Source: Hyphomicrobiaceae bacterium (GTDB lineage Bacteria > Pseudomonadota > Alphaproteobacteria > Rhizobiales > Hyphomicrobiaceae). From it: a DNA stretch of 64,000 nucleotides. Position 1 is the stretch's first letter, and the number at the start of each line of letters is the position of its first letter. Shown here piece by piece: positions 52,308-61,705 of the stretch. The position numbers were made by a program, and so were the translations under genes. Below the pieces are notes generated by a model that was not told the DNA's origin, searched no databases, and was given only the letters and a program-made list of their open reading frames with translations. The stretch lies in assembly GCA_030655135.1 (NCBI GenBank), contig JAURWC010000042.1, forward strand, positions 254,553-318,552, in the 5' to 3' direction.

Positions 52308-53372
52308 TCAGGCGCGCTGCACGTTGCTCGTCAGCCACCAATGGCGGATGGCCAGCGCAAACACGATGGCGGCTCCGCCCTGGTGTGCAAGGCCGAGGCC
52401 GAGCGGCACGGCGTAGAGCAGTGTCCAAACGCCGATCGCGGCTTGCAGTACCATGGCGCCGAGTACGATCGCCGCCGAGCTAACGATGCGGCCGTCTGCC
52501 TTGGCCTTCGCCAGCAGCGCGAGATTGAGCACCGCGAACGCCAAGACGAAATAAGCCATCAGCCGGTGGTTGAACTGGACGGTTGTGATGTCTTCGAAAA
52601 AGTTCTTGTGCCAAGGCTTCAGCGCGAACAGGCCGGGCGGGATCAGCGCGCCGTTCATATCGGGCCAGGTGTTGTAGGCCAGGCCCGCCTTGAGGCCGGC
52701 GACGAACGCGCCGAGCACGACCTGCAGGAAGACGAAGCCAGCGAGGTGACCCGCCAGGACGCGCTGTCCCTTGGTCGCGGCCGGCGGCGGGGCCGGCGAT
52801 AAGCTGAGGATCAGCCAGATCAGCGCGGCGAAGATCAGGAACGCGACGCTGAGGTGCAGCGCGAGGCGGTACTGGCTGACGTCGACGCGATCGACGAGGC
52901 CGGAGCTGACCATGTACCAGCCGATGGCACCCTGCACCGCGCCCAGCGCGAGTACGACGCCGAGCTTCTTGGCGAAGCCTTCCCGCAGCCGGCCCGTCGC
53001 CCAGAAGAACAGGAACGGCACGGCGAAGGCGACGCCGATGAAGCGGCCGAGGAAGCGGTGGCTCCATTCCCACCAGAAGATGCTTTTGAAGTCTTCCAGC
53101 GACATGCCCTTGTTGACGAGGTGGTACTCGGGGATCTCGCGGTATTTGGCGAAGACCTCGTGCCAGTCGGCGTCCGAGAGCGGCGGGATGGCGCCCAAAA
53201 TCGGTTTCCACTCCGTGATCGAGAGCCCGCTGTCCGTGAGGCGCGTGGCGCCGCCCACCACGATCATGGCGAACACCAAGGCCGCGACGCACCAAAGCCA
53301 GACGCGGACGGCGAAGTGCGGGTCGGCAGCCGCCGCCGGGGAGCTCAAGCGATCCTGCGTCAATGATGCCAT
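52308..53372 (-). CDS. ctaA: Heme A synthase, COX15/CtaA family
   Basis: Eight-helix inner-membrane enzyme of 354 aa that oxidises heme O to heme A for aa3-type cytochrome oxidases. Heme-ligand His positions lie in WEWSHRFLGRFIG, YRLALHLSVAF, QFNHRLMAYF and LAHQGGAAIVFAL. WEWSHRFLGR and TRLTDSGLSITEWKP are hallmark segments of the alphaproteobacterial and mitochondrial form. The start at 53372 is chosen; 85 upstream codons are non-family. It converges on argC. Confidence 0.94.
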   Translation of the reverse strand: MASLTQDRLSSPAAAADPHFAVRVWLWCVAALVFAMIVVGGATRLTDSGLSITEWKPILGAIPPLSDADWHEVFAKYREIPEYHLVNKGMSLEDFKSIFWWEWSHRFLGRFIGVAFAVPFLFFWATGRLREGFAKKLGVVLALGAVQGAIGWYMVSSGLVDRVDVSQYRLALHLSVAFLIFAALIWLILSLSPAPPPAATKGQRVLAGHLAGFVFLQVVLGAFVAGLKAGLAYNTWPDMNGALIPPGLFALKPWHKNFFEDITTVQFNHRLMAYFVLAFAVLNLALLAKAKADGRIVSSAAIVLGAMVLQAAIGVWTLLYAVPLGLGLAHQGGAAIVFALAIRHWWLTSNVQRA

Positions 53373-53514
53373 GGTGATGGGGCCTGTGCGTTGGCGTTTG
53401 CCCGTGTGATAAGCACGTTCGCCCGCCGGTTCAAATGCGCCGAGACGGCGCGGGCGCGGAAGCCCGCCGCCCCCGGGCCGCGTGGCAACAAATGCAAAGG
53501 CTGCTGACCACTCC

Positions 53515-53730
53515 ATGACGATGCGCACCCGCAAGCTTGTCGGCGCCATTCTGCTGCTGCTGTTCCTGGCGGCGTATTCGCTGGTGGCGATGCTTGTCGC
53601 CGTAGTGCTGCAGGTCAACAGCTCCAAGGTCGCCGAACTGGCGTATTACGTCGTCGCTGGACTGCTCTGGGTTGTACCGGCGGCCTGGCTCGTCAAATGG
53701 ATGCAAAAGCCGGACGCTCCTCGGCAGTAA
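53515..53730 (+). CDS. DUF2842 family membrane protein
   Basis: Small protein of 71 aa with two hydrophobic helices (about 8-30 and 40-62). It begins MTMRTRKLVGAILLLLFLAAYS and ends GLLWVVPAAWLVKWM, matching DUF2842, a family of unknown role commonly near ctaA in alphaproteobacteria. The divergent position next to ctaA fits an accessory respiratory role, which is an inference. An imperfectly tailed hairpin follows at 53746-53762 (CAGACCC/GGGTCTG). Confidence 0.83.
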   Translation: MTMRTRKLVGAILLLLFLAAYSLVAMLVAVVLQVNSSKVAELAYYVVAGLLWVVPAAWLVKWMQKPDAPRQ

Positions 53731-53888
53731 CGTCGAGCTAGGTGTCAGACCCGGCGGGTCTGCCTCCGAAACGACCCCGTCTCAAACAAAATTTCCGTGC
53801 CTGCCCAACCTGTTCCTGCCGGGACAGCGGGGCTGCACGCCTCCCCGTACGGTCCGCTCATAGGAATTCGTTCAGGGGAAGCCCGGCC

Positions 53889-54743
53889 ATGACCACCAAG
53901 ACGCAGAGCTATTACATCGCGGGAGGCAGCACGGGCGTGCTTCTGCTCCACGGCCTGTGCGGCACCCCAACGGAAATGCGCTTTGTTGCCAACGCGATGG
54001 CTCGCGCCGGGCACACCGTCTACTGCCCCCAGTTGGCCGGCCACTGCGGCAGCGAAGCCGAATTGAAAGAGTCGACCTGGCAGGACTGGTTCGCCAGCGC
54101 CGAGGAGGCCCTGGCCGAGATTCGCAAGACCTGCTCGTCGGTGATCGTCGGTGGGCTGTCCACCGGTGCGCTGCTGGCGCTGAAGCTTGCGGCGGACCGG
54201 CCCACCGAGGTTCAGGGTCTGGCCCTGTTCACCCCGACGCTATGGCTGAATGGCTTCCAGATCCCCTGGTACATGCGCTTTTTCCGGCTGGTGACGTTCA
54301 AGCAGTTCGCTCACCTGTTCCGCTTCGCCACGCCCGATGGCTTCGGCATCAAGGATGATCGCATCCGCGAGTTCATTCGCCGCGCCGCTGGCTCGGGCAA
54401 TGCACCGGCTGTTCCGGTCTATACGCCGGGCGGGGCGGCGCTGGAGCGCTGGCGCCTGGCAAAGACGGTGCAGCGGCTGGTGAAGCGCGTGACACAGCCC
54501 ACCATCATCCTGCATCCGCGGGAAGACGACTACGCGGCGCTCAACAACGCTTTCTATCTCCAGAAGAACTTGGGCGGCGTTGTTGATTTGGTGGTGCTGG
54601 ACGACAGCTATCACCTGGTGACGATCGATCGTCAGCGTCACATCGTTGTAGAGCGCACGCTGGGGTTCATCGACCGCATGGTGAAAGCGATCACCGAGGC
54701 CCAGCCGAAGCCGGCCGCCTTCCGCCAGCCAGCGATGGCGTAA
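53889..54743 (+). CDS. Alpha/beta hydrolase, carboxylesterase type
   Basis: Cytosolic hydrolase of 284 aa similar to Est30-type carboxylesterases. The oxyanion region is VLLLHGLCGTPTEM, the nucleophile S91 lies in GGLSTGALLAL, the acid is in LHPREDDYAAL and the base in DDSYHLVTID. The ATG at 53889 follows GGGGAAG; the longer frame to 53742 is rejected as non-family. Its natural ester is unknown. Confidence 0.87.
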   Translation: MTTKTQSYYIAGGSTGVLLLHGLCGTPTEMRFVANAMARAGHTVYCPQLAGHCGSEAELKESTWQDWFASAEEALAEIRKTCSSVIVGGLSTGALLALKLAADRPTEVQGLALFTPTLWLNGFQIPWYMRFFRLVTFKQFAHLFRFATPDGFGIKDDRIREFIRRAAGSGNAPAVPVYTPGGAALERWRLAKTVQRLVKRVTQPTIILHPREDDYAALNNAFYLQKNLGGVVDLVVLDDSYHLVTIDRQRHIVVERTLGFIDRMVKAITEAQPKPAAFRQPAMA

Positions 54744-54942
54744 ACGATCCGAAGATCCACCGCTGGACGGCGGCGGATCGCAAGATTTAGCCTAGCGAAA
54801 TCTGCACCTTACGAGATTTATTTGGCTTGTTCCTGGTGGAACAGCCGTCTGGCCGGGTTCGGCGCACTATCCCCTCAGCAACAAACGGCGGCGAAAGTCC
54901 ACCGAGGTTGCTCCTTCGAAACCGAGCCCAATGGAGACTGCC

Positions 54943-55560
54943 ATGAACAAGTCGATCCTCACCGTGCTGGCCGCCGCCACCGCCGTCGTCGCCGCCGGAA
55001 CCTCTTTCGCTCCAACCACTGCTGAAGCCGGTGGCATCCGTCTCGGCTTCGGCGTGCCGCTGGGTGCATTCGTTGCGCACTCGATCGCCGAAGACAGCTA
55101 CCGCCGCGAGCGCGCCTATGAGCGCCGCCAGCACAAGTCCTACAAGGCCGCCCGCGCCGAGCGCGAAGCGCGCGCCCAGGAAAGTGCCCGCGTTCGCGCT
55201 GCCCGCCGCGCAGACAAAGTCCGTGCCGCTCAGCTGGCGCGTGCCGAAGCTCGCGCCGATGCTGCAAAAGCCGAAGCCCGCCGCGAATTGGCCAAGCTGA
55301 ATAAGGCGAAGGAAGCCTCGGTTCAGGAGACCGCCAGCATCGAGAAGCCGGTCGCCGCTCCGGTAACGGAAACGATCGCAGCCGTTAACCCCACCGAAGA
55401 GGTCAAGGCCGTCGAGGAGACGACCGTTGCCACGACGACCGAAAGCGACACCGCAAAGGTTGAAGAGGCCAAGGAAGAGCCCCAGGCGAAGACCTCTTCG
55501 AACAAGGAATGCAAGAAGTTCATCCCGGCGGTTGGCGTAACCATCTCGGTCGGTTGCTGA
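54943..55560 (+). CDS. Secreted Ala/Arg/Glu-rich protein
   Basis: Unrecognised 205-aa exported protein. The ATG at 54943 follows GGAGACTG and starts a signal peptide (ending AEA-GG). The mature part has a short hydrophobic patch, then a long basic-acidic helix or coiled coil (about 55-130, RRERAYERRQHKSYKAARAE), a Thr/Val/Glu-rich tail and a C-terminal ECKKFIPAVGVTISVGC with two cysteines. It is possibly an envelope structural protein. Confidence 0.65.
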   Translation: MNKSILTVLAAATAVVAAGTSFAPTTAEAGGIRLGFGVPLGAFVAHSIAEDSYRRERAYERRQHKSYKAARAEREARAQESARVRAARRADKVRAAQLARAEARADAAKAEARRELAKLNKAKEASVQETASIEKPVAAPVTETIAAVNPTEEVKAVEETTVATTTESDTAKVEEAKEEPQAKTSSNKECKKFIPAVGVTISVGC

Positions 55561-55567
55561 CACTAGT

Positions 55568-55641
55568 GGCCCTGCCGACTCCGCTACGCGGAGCCGGCCG
55601 CCAGGGCCGGAATGCATCACTACCCGCCTGCCGCGGCAGGC
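55568..55641 (+). other. Two strong hairpins in the gap before the ABC permease
   Basis: The first (55568-55608) has an outer stem GGCCCTG/CAGGGCC and an inner stem CTCCGC/GCGGAG. The second (55626-55641) is a perfect 16-bp palindrome, GCCTGCCGCGGCAGGC. Neither has a T run. They lie within the 163-bp gap after the secreted protein gene and could end its message or structure the permease leader. Confidence 0.5.
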
Positions 55642-55723
55642 AACCCGGACGCAGCACGCGACGGAACGGCTTTGAACGACTATCATCAACCGGCCGTACG
55701 TGCCGCAAATGGGACGAACCACC

Positions 55724-56926
55724 ATGCAGTCGACGAACGAAGGAGCACTGATTCCGGGGGCCGGGGGAAATGCCGGGCAGACCTATAAACGGGTCAAGAT
55801 GGCGCCGAAGCTGGCTTACCGGAATCTTTTTCACGATCGCCTCAGCCTGTTCGTGACGCTGATCGGCATCGTGTTTTCAGTTTTGCTGGTCGCCATCCAG
55901 TGCGGCCTGTACCTAGGATCGGAACGTACGATCGCAGCCGTGATCGATCAGGCCAAGGCCGACCTGTGGGTCGTGCCGATCGGTACCAAGAGTTTCGACG
56001 ACGCTTCGCTGCTGACGGGACGCGAAAAGTACGCGGTGCTTTCAACGCCGGGCGTGCAGAGCGTGGAAGAGCTGGTGATCGGCTTTGCCGGCTGGCGCAA
56101 ACCGGAAGGCGGCAAGAAAGCCTTCATTCTGGTCGGTTCGGATTGGAAGAATGGTGGCCTGGCGCCCTGGAATATCCAGGAGGGCAGCCTTGCCGACCTC
56201 GACACGCCAAATTCCGTTGCCGTCGACAAATCGTATTTCCCTGACCTCGGCATTACCGCGGTTGGCCAGAGCGCGGAGATCAACAACGCGCGCGTGACGG
56301 TGACGGCCGTGACGAAGGGCATCCGCTCGTTCACCACGCTGCCGTACATCTTCACGTCAATCGGGCGGGCACGTCAGCTCGTGGGCGCAGCACCAGAACA
56401 GGCATCGTATCAGCTGATCAAGGCGGCCGCGGGCACCGATATCGACGCCCTGCAAAAAACGCTGGCCGAACGCCTGCCGGATACGGAAGTGCTGAAGCAC
56501 GCCGAATTCCGCGACCGCAGCCTCAAGTACTGGCTCTTCAAGACCGGCGCCGGCGGCGCGCTGATCGCGGGTGCCGCACTCGGCATCATCGTCGGCGTCG
56601 TCATCGTGGCGCAGACGCTCTACTCCTCGACGAAAGACCACTTGAACGAGTTCGCCACGCTGCGTGCGCTCGGTGCATCGGCCAGCTACATCCACGCCGT
56701 CATCCTAATCCAAGCCATCCTGTCGGCTTTGATCGGTTACGCGGTGGGTATCACGCTCAGCTTCGGGGCAATCCTGGCGACAAAGAAAACGACACTATCC
56801 GTTGTCATGACGCCGAACCTCGCCATGGGTCTGCTGGCCCTCACGATCGGCATGTGCATCATCGCGGCGATCTCGGCGATCTTCAAAGTCACCCGCATCG
56901 ACCCGGCCGGCGTCTTTAGCCGCTGA
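55724..56926 (+). CDS. ABC transporter permease, FtsX/DevC-like
   Basis: Membrane protein of 400 aa with one N-terminal helix (about 40-60), a large periplasmic domain (about 65-270) and three C-terminal helices (about 280-400), the layout of FtsX-like/DevC permeases. Segments LAYRNLFHDRLSLFVTLIGI and FATLRALGASASYI are typical. Such permeases work with an ATPase and a membrane-fusion protein, but neither gene adjoins it here. The start at 55724 follows GGGACGA; 55700 is an alternative. Confidence 0.83.
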   Translation: MQSTNEGALIPGAGGNAGQTYKRVKMAPKLAYRNLFHDRLSLFVTLIGIVFSVLLVAIQCGLYLGSERTIAAVIDQAKADLWVVPIGTKSFDDASLLTGREKYAVLSTPGVQSVEELVIGFAGWRKPEGGKKAFILVGSDWKNGGLAPWNIQEGSLADLDTPNSVAVDKSYFPDLGITAVGQSAEINNARVTVTAVTKGIRSFTTLPYIFTSIGRARQLVGAAPEQASYQLIKAAAGTDIDALQKTLAERLPDTEVLKHAEFRDRSLKYWLFKTGAGGALIAGAALGIIVGVVIVAQTLYSSTKDHLNEFATLRALGASASYIHAVILIQAILSALIGYAVGITLSFGAILATKKTTLSVVMTPNLAMGLLALTIGMCIIAAISAIFKVTRIDPAGVFSR

Positions 56927-56941
56927 CGATCGCACCAACGA

Positions 56942-56977
56942 AAAAGCCCGGCTCCGAGATATCGGAGCCGGGCTTTT
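56942..56977. terminator. Bidirectional terminator
   Basis: Perfect 16-bp stem AAAAGCCCGGCTCCGA / TCGGAGCCGGGCTTTT around GATA, with A and T runs on both sides. It serves the permease and the convergent L,D-transpeptidase gene. Confidence 0.92.
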
Positions 56978-56988
56978 GCTTGTCTCGT

Positions 56989-58884
56989 TCAGTCGTCGTA
57001 GCCGCCGCCGAACCAGAACAGCGATGGCGGAGGCTTGCGGCGAGTGTTGCTGTTGTAGGCGATTGGGTAGCCCCATTCGTCGTAGCGGGGAGCGGCCGGG
57101 CGCTTGACGATGACGATCTTTTTCAGCCGCTCGTTCTCGCGCTTCAAGGCGAGTGCCGGGTCGGACGCTGCGATCTGCTGCAGCGACTTGCCGTTAAGGG
57201 CGTCGGCGACGCGGCGGTCATGACCATAGACGTCCTTTAGCTGGCTCACTGTGCCGTCAGCGTTCGCAACGATCGTGAAATAGGTATTGTGGACCGGGAT
57301 CGGTTTGATCAAATCAACCTTGCGCGTGTCCTTGATTGCGAGTTGACGCTTCACGTCTTCCGGTGTCCAGCCGTCAACCTGGCCAAGCACGACTTCGGCA
57401 AACCGCTGCGGGTTGCGCACGCGGATGCAACCGTGGCTGAAGGTGCGTTCGCTTTCGGCGAACAGCCCCTTCGACGGCGTGTCATGCATGTAGACGTCGT
57501 GCGCGTTGGGGAAGATGAACTTCAGCTGGCCCAGCGGATTGCTGGGGCCTGAGCGCTGCACGATCGGCACCGAGCGCGGGTCGACCTTGTTCCAGTTGAA
57601 GCGTGACGGGCTGATTTCCTTGCCGTCGGCGTAGATGCGCATGTTGCGTCGCGACAGCACCGACGTGTCGCCGCCGCGCAGTTTCGGCAGCAGGTCGCGG
57701 ATCTTGATCGACTCCGGCACGCCCCATTCCGGCTGGAAGATGACATGGCTCATCTGATCGGAGAACACGGGCGTCTGCGTCGACGGCGTGCCGATCACAA
57801 TGCGCTCTTTATGGATCACCTCGCCATTGCGGACGACGCGGGTCTCGAACTCCGGCAGGTTGTTCCAGATGTGCAGCTGGCCGAAATCTGCAGGCGCCCA
57901 GCGCCAGCGTTCCATGTTGGCGACGTACTTTTCCAGGAGAGCCTTCTTCTTGGCACCGCCAGTCTGCGACGGCTTGGAAAGCGCGGTACGAACTTCATCG
58001 TCGATTGCGCGCTTGCGGCCGTAGCCCTGCTCCGACATGAACGCGCTGACGGCCTTCAAAAGCCGGCGATCGACAAGTGTCTCGTTGCCATCATCTGCCG
58101 CGACGTCAAGGCGCTTGCGGATGAGTGGCACGTCAGATCCACGATCCCCGCGCGACAACACGGGACCCGAGGGGATCACAGCCGCGGGGGCCGAGGCGCC
58201 ACCGCGTTCGGCCAGATAGGCGCGACGCAGACGTTCGAACTGCGGGTTCTGCGGGTGGAAGGCGCGCAGGGCAGCAGTGACGTCGCCGCGATCTGCGATC
58301 TGGCGCATGATTTCCGAGGCGTAGATATCGGCCTGCTTCTTCTGATCAAGCCAAAGGCTGAGCTTGGTCGGATCGATGCGGCCGCCGCGGGCGTAGAACG
58401 CGTAACGCGTGACGGCGAGCGAGACCTGGACCTCGGCAGCCACAACTTCGGCTTCCGACGGAGAGTTGGTCAGAATTTCGGGAACGGGGAAGTCGGCAGC
58501 GTCCAGGCCATAGTCGCCCGCGTTCTGCATCGCCGTAAACGCTTCCCAGCCGCGCGGCAGGTAGCCGCTAGCGGACACCCACATGGGCGTTGCGCCGTCG
58601 GCACCATAGAAGCCGGCCAGTTCGGATAGCCAATTCTTCGTGCCCGAGTCCGTCTCCGCGAGGCTGCGCTTGTCGATCTCAGCCAAAATCGCTGCGATCA
58701 GCGGATGACGCGCGTTCTGAACTTGTTCGACGACGTCCGGCGGGGAGGTTGGAATTTGCTGAGCCTGCACGACTGGGTTGGCATTTGCCTCCCGGACGTC
58801 GGCTGCGGCTGTCTGCGCACTTCCCGCAGGGGCCGACAGGGCCACCATAACGACGGCAAGTGTGCTCGATTGCCAGATATTCAC
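56989..58884 (-). CDS. L,D-transpeptidase, YcbB type
   Basis: Periplasmic cell-wall enzyme of 631 aa that forms 3-3 crosslinks in peptidoglycan. A GTG start at 58884 behind AGGAG gives a Sec signal peptide ending GSAQT. A scaffold and peptidoglycan-binding-like region (about 60-300) is followed by the YkuD catalytic domain (about 330-510) with YMHDTPSKGLF and the active site SHGCIRVRN. The C-terminus is basic and ends in a Gly/Tyr/Asp stretch. The frame up to 58938 would start before the ribosome site. The 260-bp gap upstream shows no supported feature. Confidence 0.9.
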   Translation of the reverse strand: MNIWQSSTLAVVMVALSAPAGSAQTAAADVREANANPVVQAQQIPTSPPDVVEQVQNARHPLIAAILAEIDKRSLAETDSGTKNWLSELAGFYGADGATPMWVSASGYLPRGWEAFTAMQNAGDYGLDAADFPVPEILTNSPSEAEVVAAEVQVSLAVTRYAFYARGGRIDPTKLSLWLDQKKQADIYASEIMRQIADRGDVTAALRAFHPQNPQFERLRRAYLAERGGASAPAAVIPSGPVLSRGDRGSDVPLIRKRLDVAADDGNETLVDRRLLKAVSAFMSEQGYGRKRAIDDEVRTALSKPSQTGGAKKKALLEKYVANMERWRWAPADFGQLHIWNNLPEFETRVVRNGEVIHKERIVIGTPSTQTPVFSDQMSHVIFQPEWGVPESIKIRDLLPKLRGGDTSVLSRRNMRIYADGKEISPSRFNWNKVDPRSVPIVQRSGPSNPLGQLKFIFPNAHDVYMHDTPSKGLFAESERTFSHGCIRVRNPQRFAEVVLGQVDGWTPEDVKRQLAIKDTRKVDLIKPIPVHNTYFTIVANADGTVSQLKDVYGHDRRVADALNGKSLQQIAASDPALALKRENERLKKIVIVKRPAAPRYDEWGYPIAYNSNTRRKPPPSLFWFGGGYDD

Positions 58885-59144
58885 GACCAGGATCTCCTCA
58901 ACGCTACGGCAGCTTCTCAAGCCAATGGGCCAACCCATGCCACAATCGACAAAATTTTTATAGAAATGGTTGACGGCATCCTTATGGACGCGGGATCTGA
59001 AGATCCTATGAAACTACAGGCATTTCAGCAGCCCTTCGTGTCAGGAAAACACTTGTTCGATGAGAAGGCGCTGAGATGCCGCGGCGATCGGGTTTCGAAC
59101 CGATTCATCAACGGCGTCTATGGGATGTTCGTTCCCTACTGCGG

Positions 59145-60854
59145 CTAACGAAGGGCGGCGTGGACCTCTTCCCCGCCAGCGCCCACCTCTAAAAGGCTCG
59201 ATAACGAGCGTTTGCGGCCATACTCATCTATCAGCATAACCGATAGGCGATAAGCACCGGGTGCCAGATCTTCAGGGAGCGGGGCGCTCCAGAGGTGGGA
59301 CGAGTTGATGGGCTTCACCCATGGCTTGAAGGTATCCGGGGCGCGGGCCTGCATCTCGCAGAAAGCCGGATCGGCGACAGATACGTGTTGCATCGGCCGC
59401 GGACTGCCATTGCCGCGGCCAATTGCATAACTTACCAGCGTGCGTGGCCCGCCATCGAGGACGTTAGCCATCAAGAGAGACGCGCCGAGGCGATGCTGCG
59501 GCACCGGCTCGCCTGTCGCGATGCCTGGCGTAACGATGGAAATGCGCATCGGCGCCGTGTCGGCGGGCCGCGAGGCTGCCACGAAGCGGGTGCTGTAGCG
59601 GTTACCTTCGACCTCGAGCACGTGGTGGCCGCGCGGGCTGCCGTCCTGGCAATCGGCCAGCGGCACGTTGCGGTGGTCGAGCGGCCCGCCCCACCAGCAG
59701 CCCGACGCTGTCGCCAGCACATGGTGGTGATGCTTTTCGTTGGCGAAGAAGCCCTGCTCAACACCGAGATAGTGATGCTCGGCCGTATGCGTGTGGCCTG
59801 AAAAGCTGACGGTATGCGGATAGGACGACAGCAGGCCCATCAAAGTCTCGGCTCCGATGACGTGCGGCACCGGGTCGGCAACGTCTGGCCGGCTCATAAG
59901 CGGAATGTGCATCGACAGCACGATCAATTGATCGCGCGGCACGTGTGCCAGCACATTGCGTACGAACGTCAGCTGGGCGGGCGAGATTTCTGCGCCGTAA
60001 TCGCGTTCGCCGCCGCGCGTGCGCGAGACGTTGTTCAAAACGATGAACGTTGCGCGCGCGTGCTGGAAGGCGTAGTGGCACGGGCCGAACGTTTGCTTCC
60101 ACGTCTCGAAGGCGAAGCGCGTTTCGGTCGCTTCCGCGTTCATGTCGTGGTTGCCGGGGCAGTGGTGCCACGTGAGGCCCGTGGCGCCAATGATGTCGAG
60201 ATACCGCGGGTAAAGGGAAAGATCGTCGAACGTGATGTCGCCATGGACGATAGCGAACGCCGCCCTGGTATCGAGCGCCGTCGCCGCGAGGTCGGAGCTG
60301 AAGTAGCTGAGCTCGCGGCCGCTTTGCGGCTGCGGATCGGCAAGCATCAACGCTTCGAAAATGTCGCTTTCACTTGCAGGCTGAAGCGGGAAATCGATGC
60401 CGCGGGGAATGGCCCCGGTCGGCACGACACCGGGATACTGCAGCTTCAGACCTGCCGGGCTGCCGGTGGGCTGATGCAGATGGGAGAAGCTCGGCACGCC
60501 GCCGCGGCCGAGCGGCGTCGACCAGCCCGAAGGTTTGATTACGAACGCGCTGTCGCCGTCGCGCAGAGCTAACTGCCAGCGGCCGTCTTCATCGGTGCGT
60601 ACGACGTCGCGACCGTTGGAGACCAGCACGCCGGCGATGCCGGGATCGCTGACGCGGCGCTGGCCGGTGCCGCTGCGATCATGAAAGACGTATCCGGATG
60701 CGAGTTCTGGAGGCCTGGACCAGGCGGGCAGGAGGCCGAAGGCGGCTGCCGCGCCGCCTGCACCGAACATCAGCTGCCGGCGCGAGACGCCTTTGCTAGC
60801 GCTGCTCTCGCTGGTGTCTTCGCCGCTTACGGTGGCGATATCGAGACCCGTCAT
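59145..60854 (-). CDS. Tat-exported calcineurin-like phosphoesterase
   Basis: Exported metallophosphoesterase of 569 aa. The N-terminus has a twin-arginine signal SRRQLMFGAGGAAAAFG. A beta domain (about 45-155, VLVSNGRDVVRTDEDG) precedes the catalytic domain (about 165-400) with LADPQPQ, VHGDITFDD, CPGNHDMN, SMHIPLM and FSGHTHTAEHHY, so all metal ligands are present. The C-terminal domain (about 410-569) matches the calcineurin-like C-terminal family. The substrate is unknown; Tat export suggests folding or metal loading in the cytoplasm. Confidence 0.9.
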   Translation of the reverse strand: MTGLDIATVSGEDTSESSASKGVSRRQLMFGAGGAAAAFGLLPAWSRPPELASGYVFHDRSGTGQRRVSDPGIAGVLVSNGRDVVRTDEDGRWQLALRDGDSAFVIKPSGWSTPLGRGGVPSFSHLHQPTGSPAGLKLQYPGVVPTGAIPRGIDFPLQPASESDIFEALMLADPQPQSGRELSYFSSDLAATALDTRAAFAIVHGDITFDDLSLYPRYLDIIGATGLTWHHCPGNHDMNAEATETRFAFETWKQTFGPCHYAFQHARATFIVLNNVSRTRGGERDYGAEISPAQLTFVRNVLAHVPRDQLIVLSMHIPLMSRPDVADPVPHVIGAETLMGLLSSYPHTVSFSGHTHTAEHHYLGVEQGFFANEKHHHHVLATASGCWWGGPLDHRNVPLADCQDGSPRGHHVLEVEGNRYSTRFVAASRPADTAPMRISIVTPGIATGEPVPQHRLGASLLMANVLDGGPRTLVSYAIGRGNGSPRPMQHVSVADPAFCEMQARAPDTFKPWVKPINSSHLWSAPLPEDLAPGAYRLSVMLIDEYGRKRSLSSLLEVGAGGEEVHAALR

Positions 60855-60985
60855 CGCTGCTCCAGCTCGCTGCGTACCGCCTGTGCGGACGCGTGAGAAA
60901 CTGGTGCTGCAGATACGCGCGATTCATGACAGCCGGGTATCGGCTGCGTGACGGCTAGATGACAGAAAGCCTTATGGTTAGCGGC

Positions 60986-61705
60986 TTACCGGCGCACGAG
61001 AACGAGCGGCGGCTTGGCGTCATCGGCGACGAACGTGCCTTTGTTACCAGGCTGGAATGTCACGCTCTCGCCGTCCGTGCCATAGAGCATCAGGTTCAAC
61101 CCTTCGATGCGCCAGGATGCGAGCTTGAGATTGGTGAGCTTGGCGTCGCACCCGTCTTCGAGCTTCAACGCATAGCTTTCTTCACCGCCCGGCGGCGGCT
61201 GATCGGCAAACGTGATGCGGCAAACGACGGCCTCGCCACTGCCCAGCACCGACCACGTACCGAAGATCTCCTTGGCATTGGGCACTGCCGTCACGCCGGC
61301 CGGCGCCTTCATCAATAGCAGCACTTCGCCCGGCTCGCCGTCGCTGGCGTACGTGCCGTCTTCCTTCTCTGCGAAGCTGATGACCGTTTCGCGCTCGGGC
61401 CCGGAGAAGGCGATCCCGTTGTTGGCCTGATCGAAACGCCAAGCCGCGACCGTCACCAACATCGTGCGCACGCCCATGCAGCTGGGGGACGGCCGCAGCT
61501 CGTAGCCGCCGACGACCTCGTTCGTGCGCAACTGGACGCGGCAGCCGGCGCGGCCGTCCTCCGGCGCCAGCAACCAGTCGCCCGCGGTCGCGTCGAGAAT
61601 TTCCTTGGAGACCTGCGCTGAGGCCGGCGGGGCGCTTACCAGCCATGCCGAAAGAACTGCCGCGGTGGCAACGGTAAGCGCGATCGTCGTTTTCATGTGC
61701 GCCAT
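60986..61705 (-). CDS. Secreted protein with two AprI/Inh-type domains
   Basis: Exported protein of 239 aa with a signal peptide (ending ASAQV) and two repeated beta-barrel domains of about 100 residues like AprI/Inh metalloprotease inhibitors. Domain 1 starts AGDWLLAPEDGRAGCRVQL, and domain 2 starts FGTWSVLGSGEAVVCRITF; each carries a Cys pair for a disulfide. The chosen ATG (61705) shares a base with the upstream stop (TGATG); ATG at 61696 is the alternative. No serralysin-type protease is in the window, so the inhibitor role is a family guess. Confidence 0.8.
   Translation of the reverse strand: MAHMKTTIALTVATAAVLSAWLVSAPPASAQVSKEILDATAGDWLLAPEDGRAGCRVQLRTNEVVGGYELRPSPSCMGVRTMLVTVAAWRFDQANNGIAFSGPERETVISFAEKEDGTYASDGEPGEVLLLMKAPAGVTAVPNAKEIFGTWSVLGSGEAVVCRITFADQPPPGGEESYALKLEDGCDAKLTNLKLASWRIEGLNLMLYGTDGESVTFQPGNKGTFVADDAKPPLVLVRR

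Noticed and set aside
58966-59148. Plus-strand frame of 60 codons (MVDGILMDAGSEDP...) before the phosphoesterase end
   Set aside because: No ribosome site and no recognisable protein character beyond a few residues; it overlaps the end of the convergent phosphoesterase gene.
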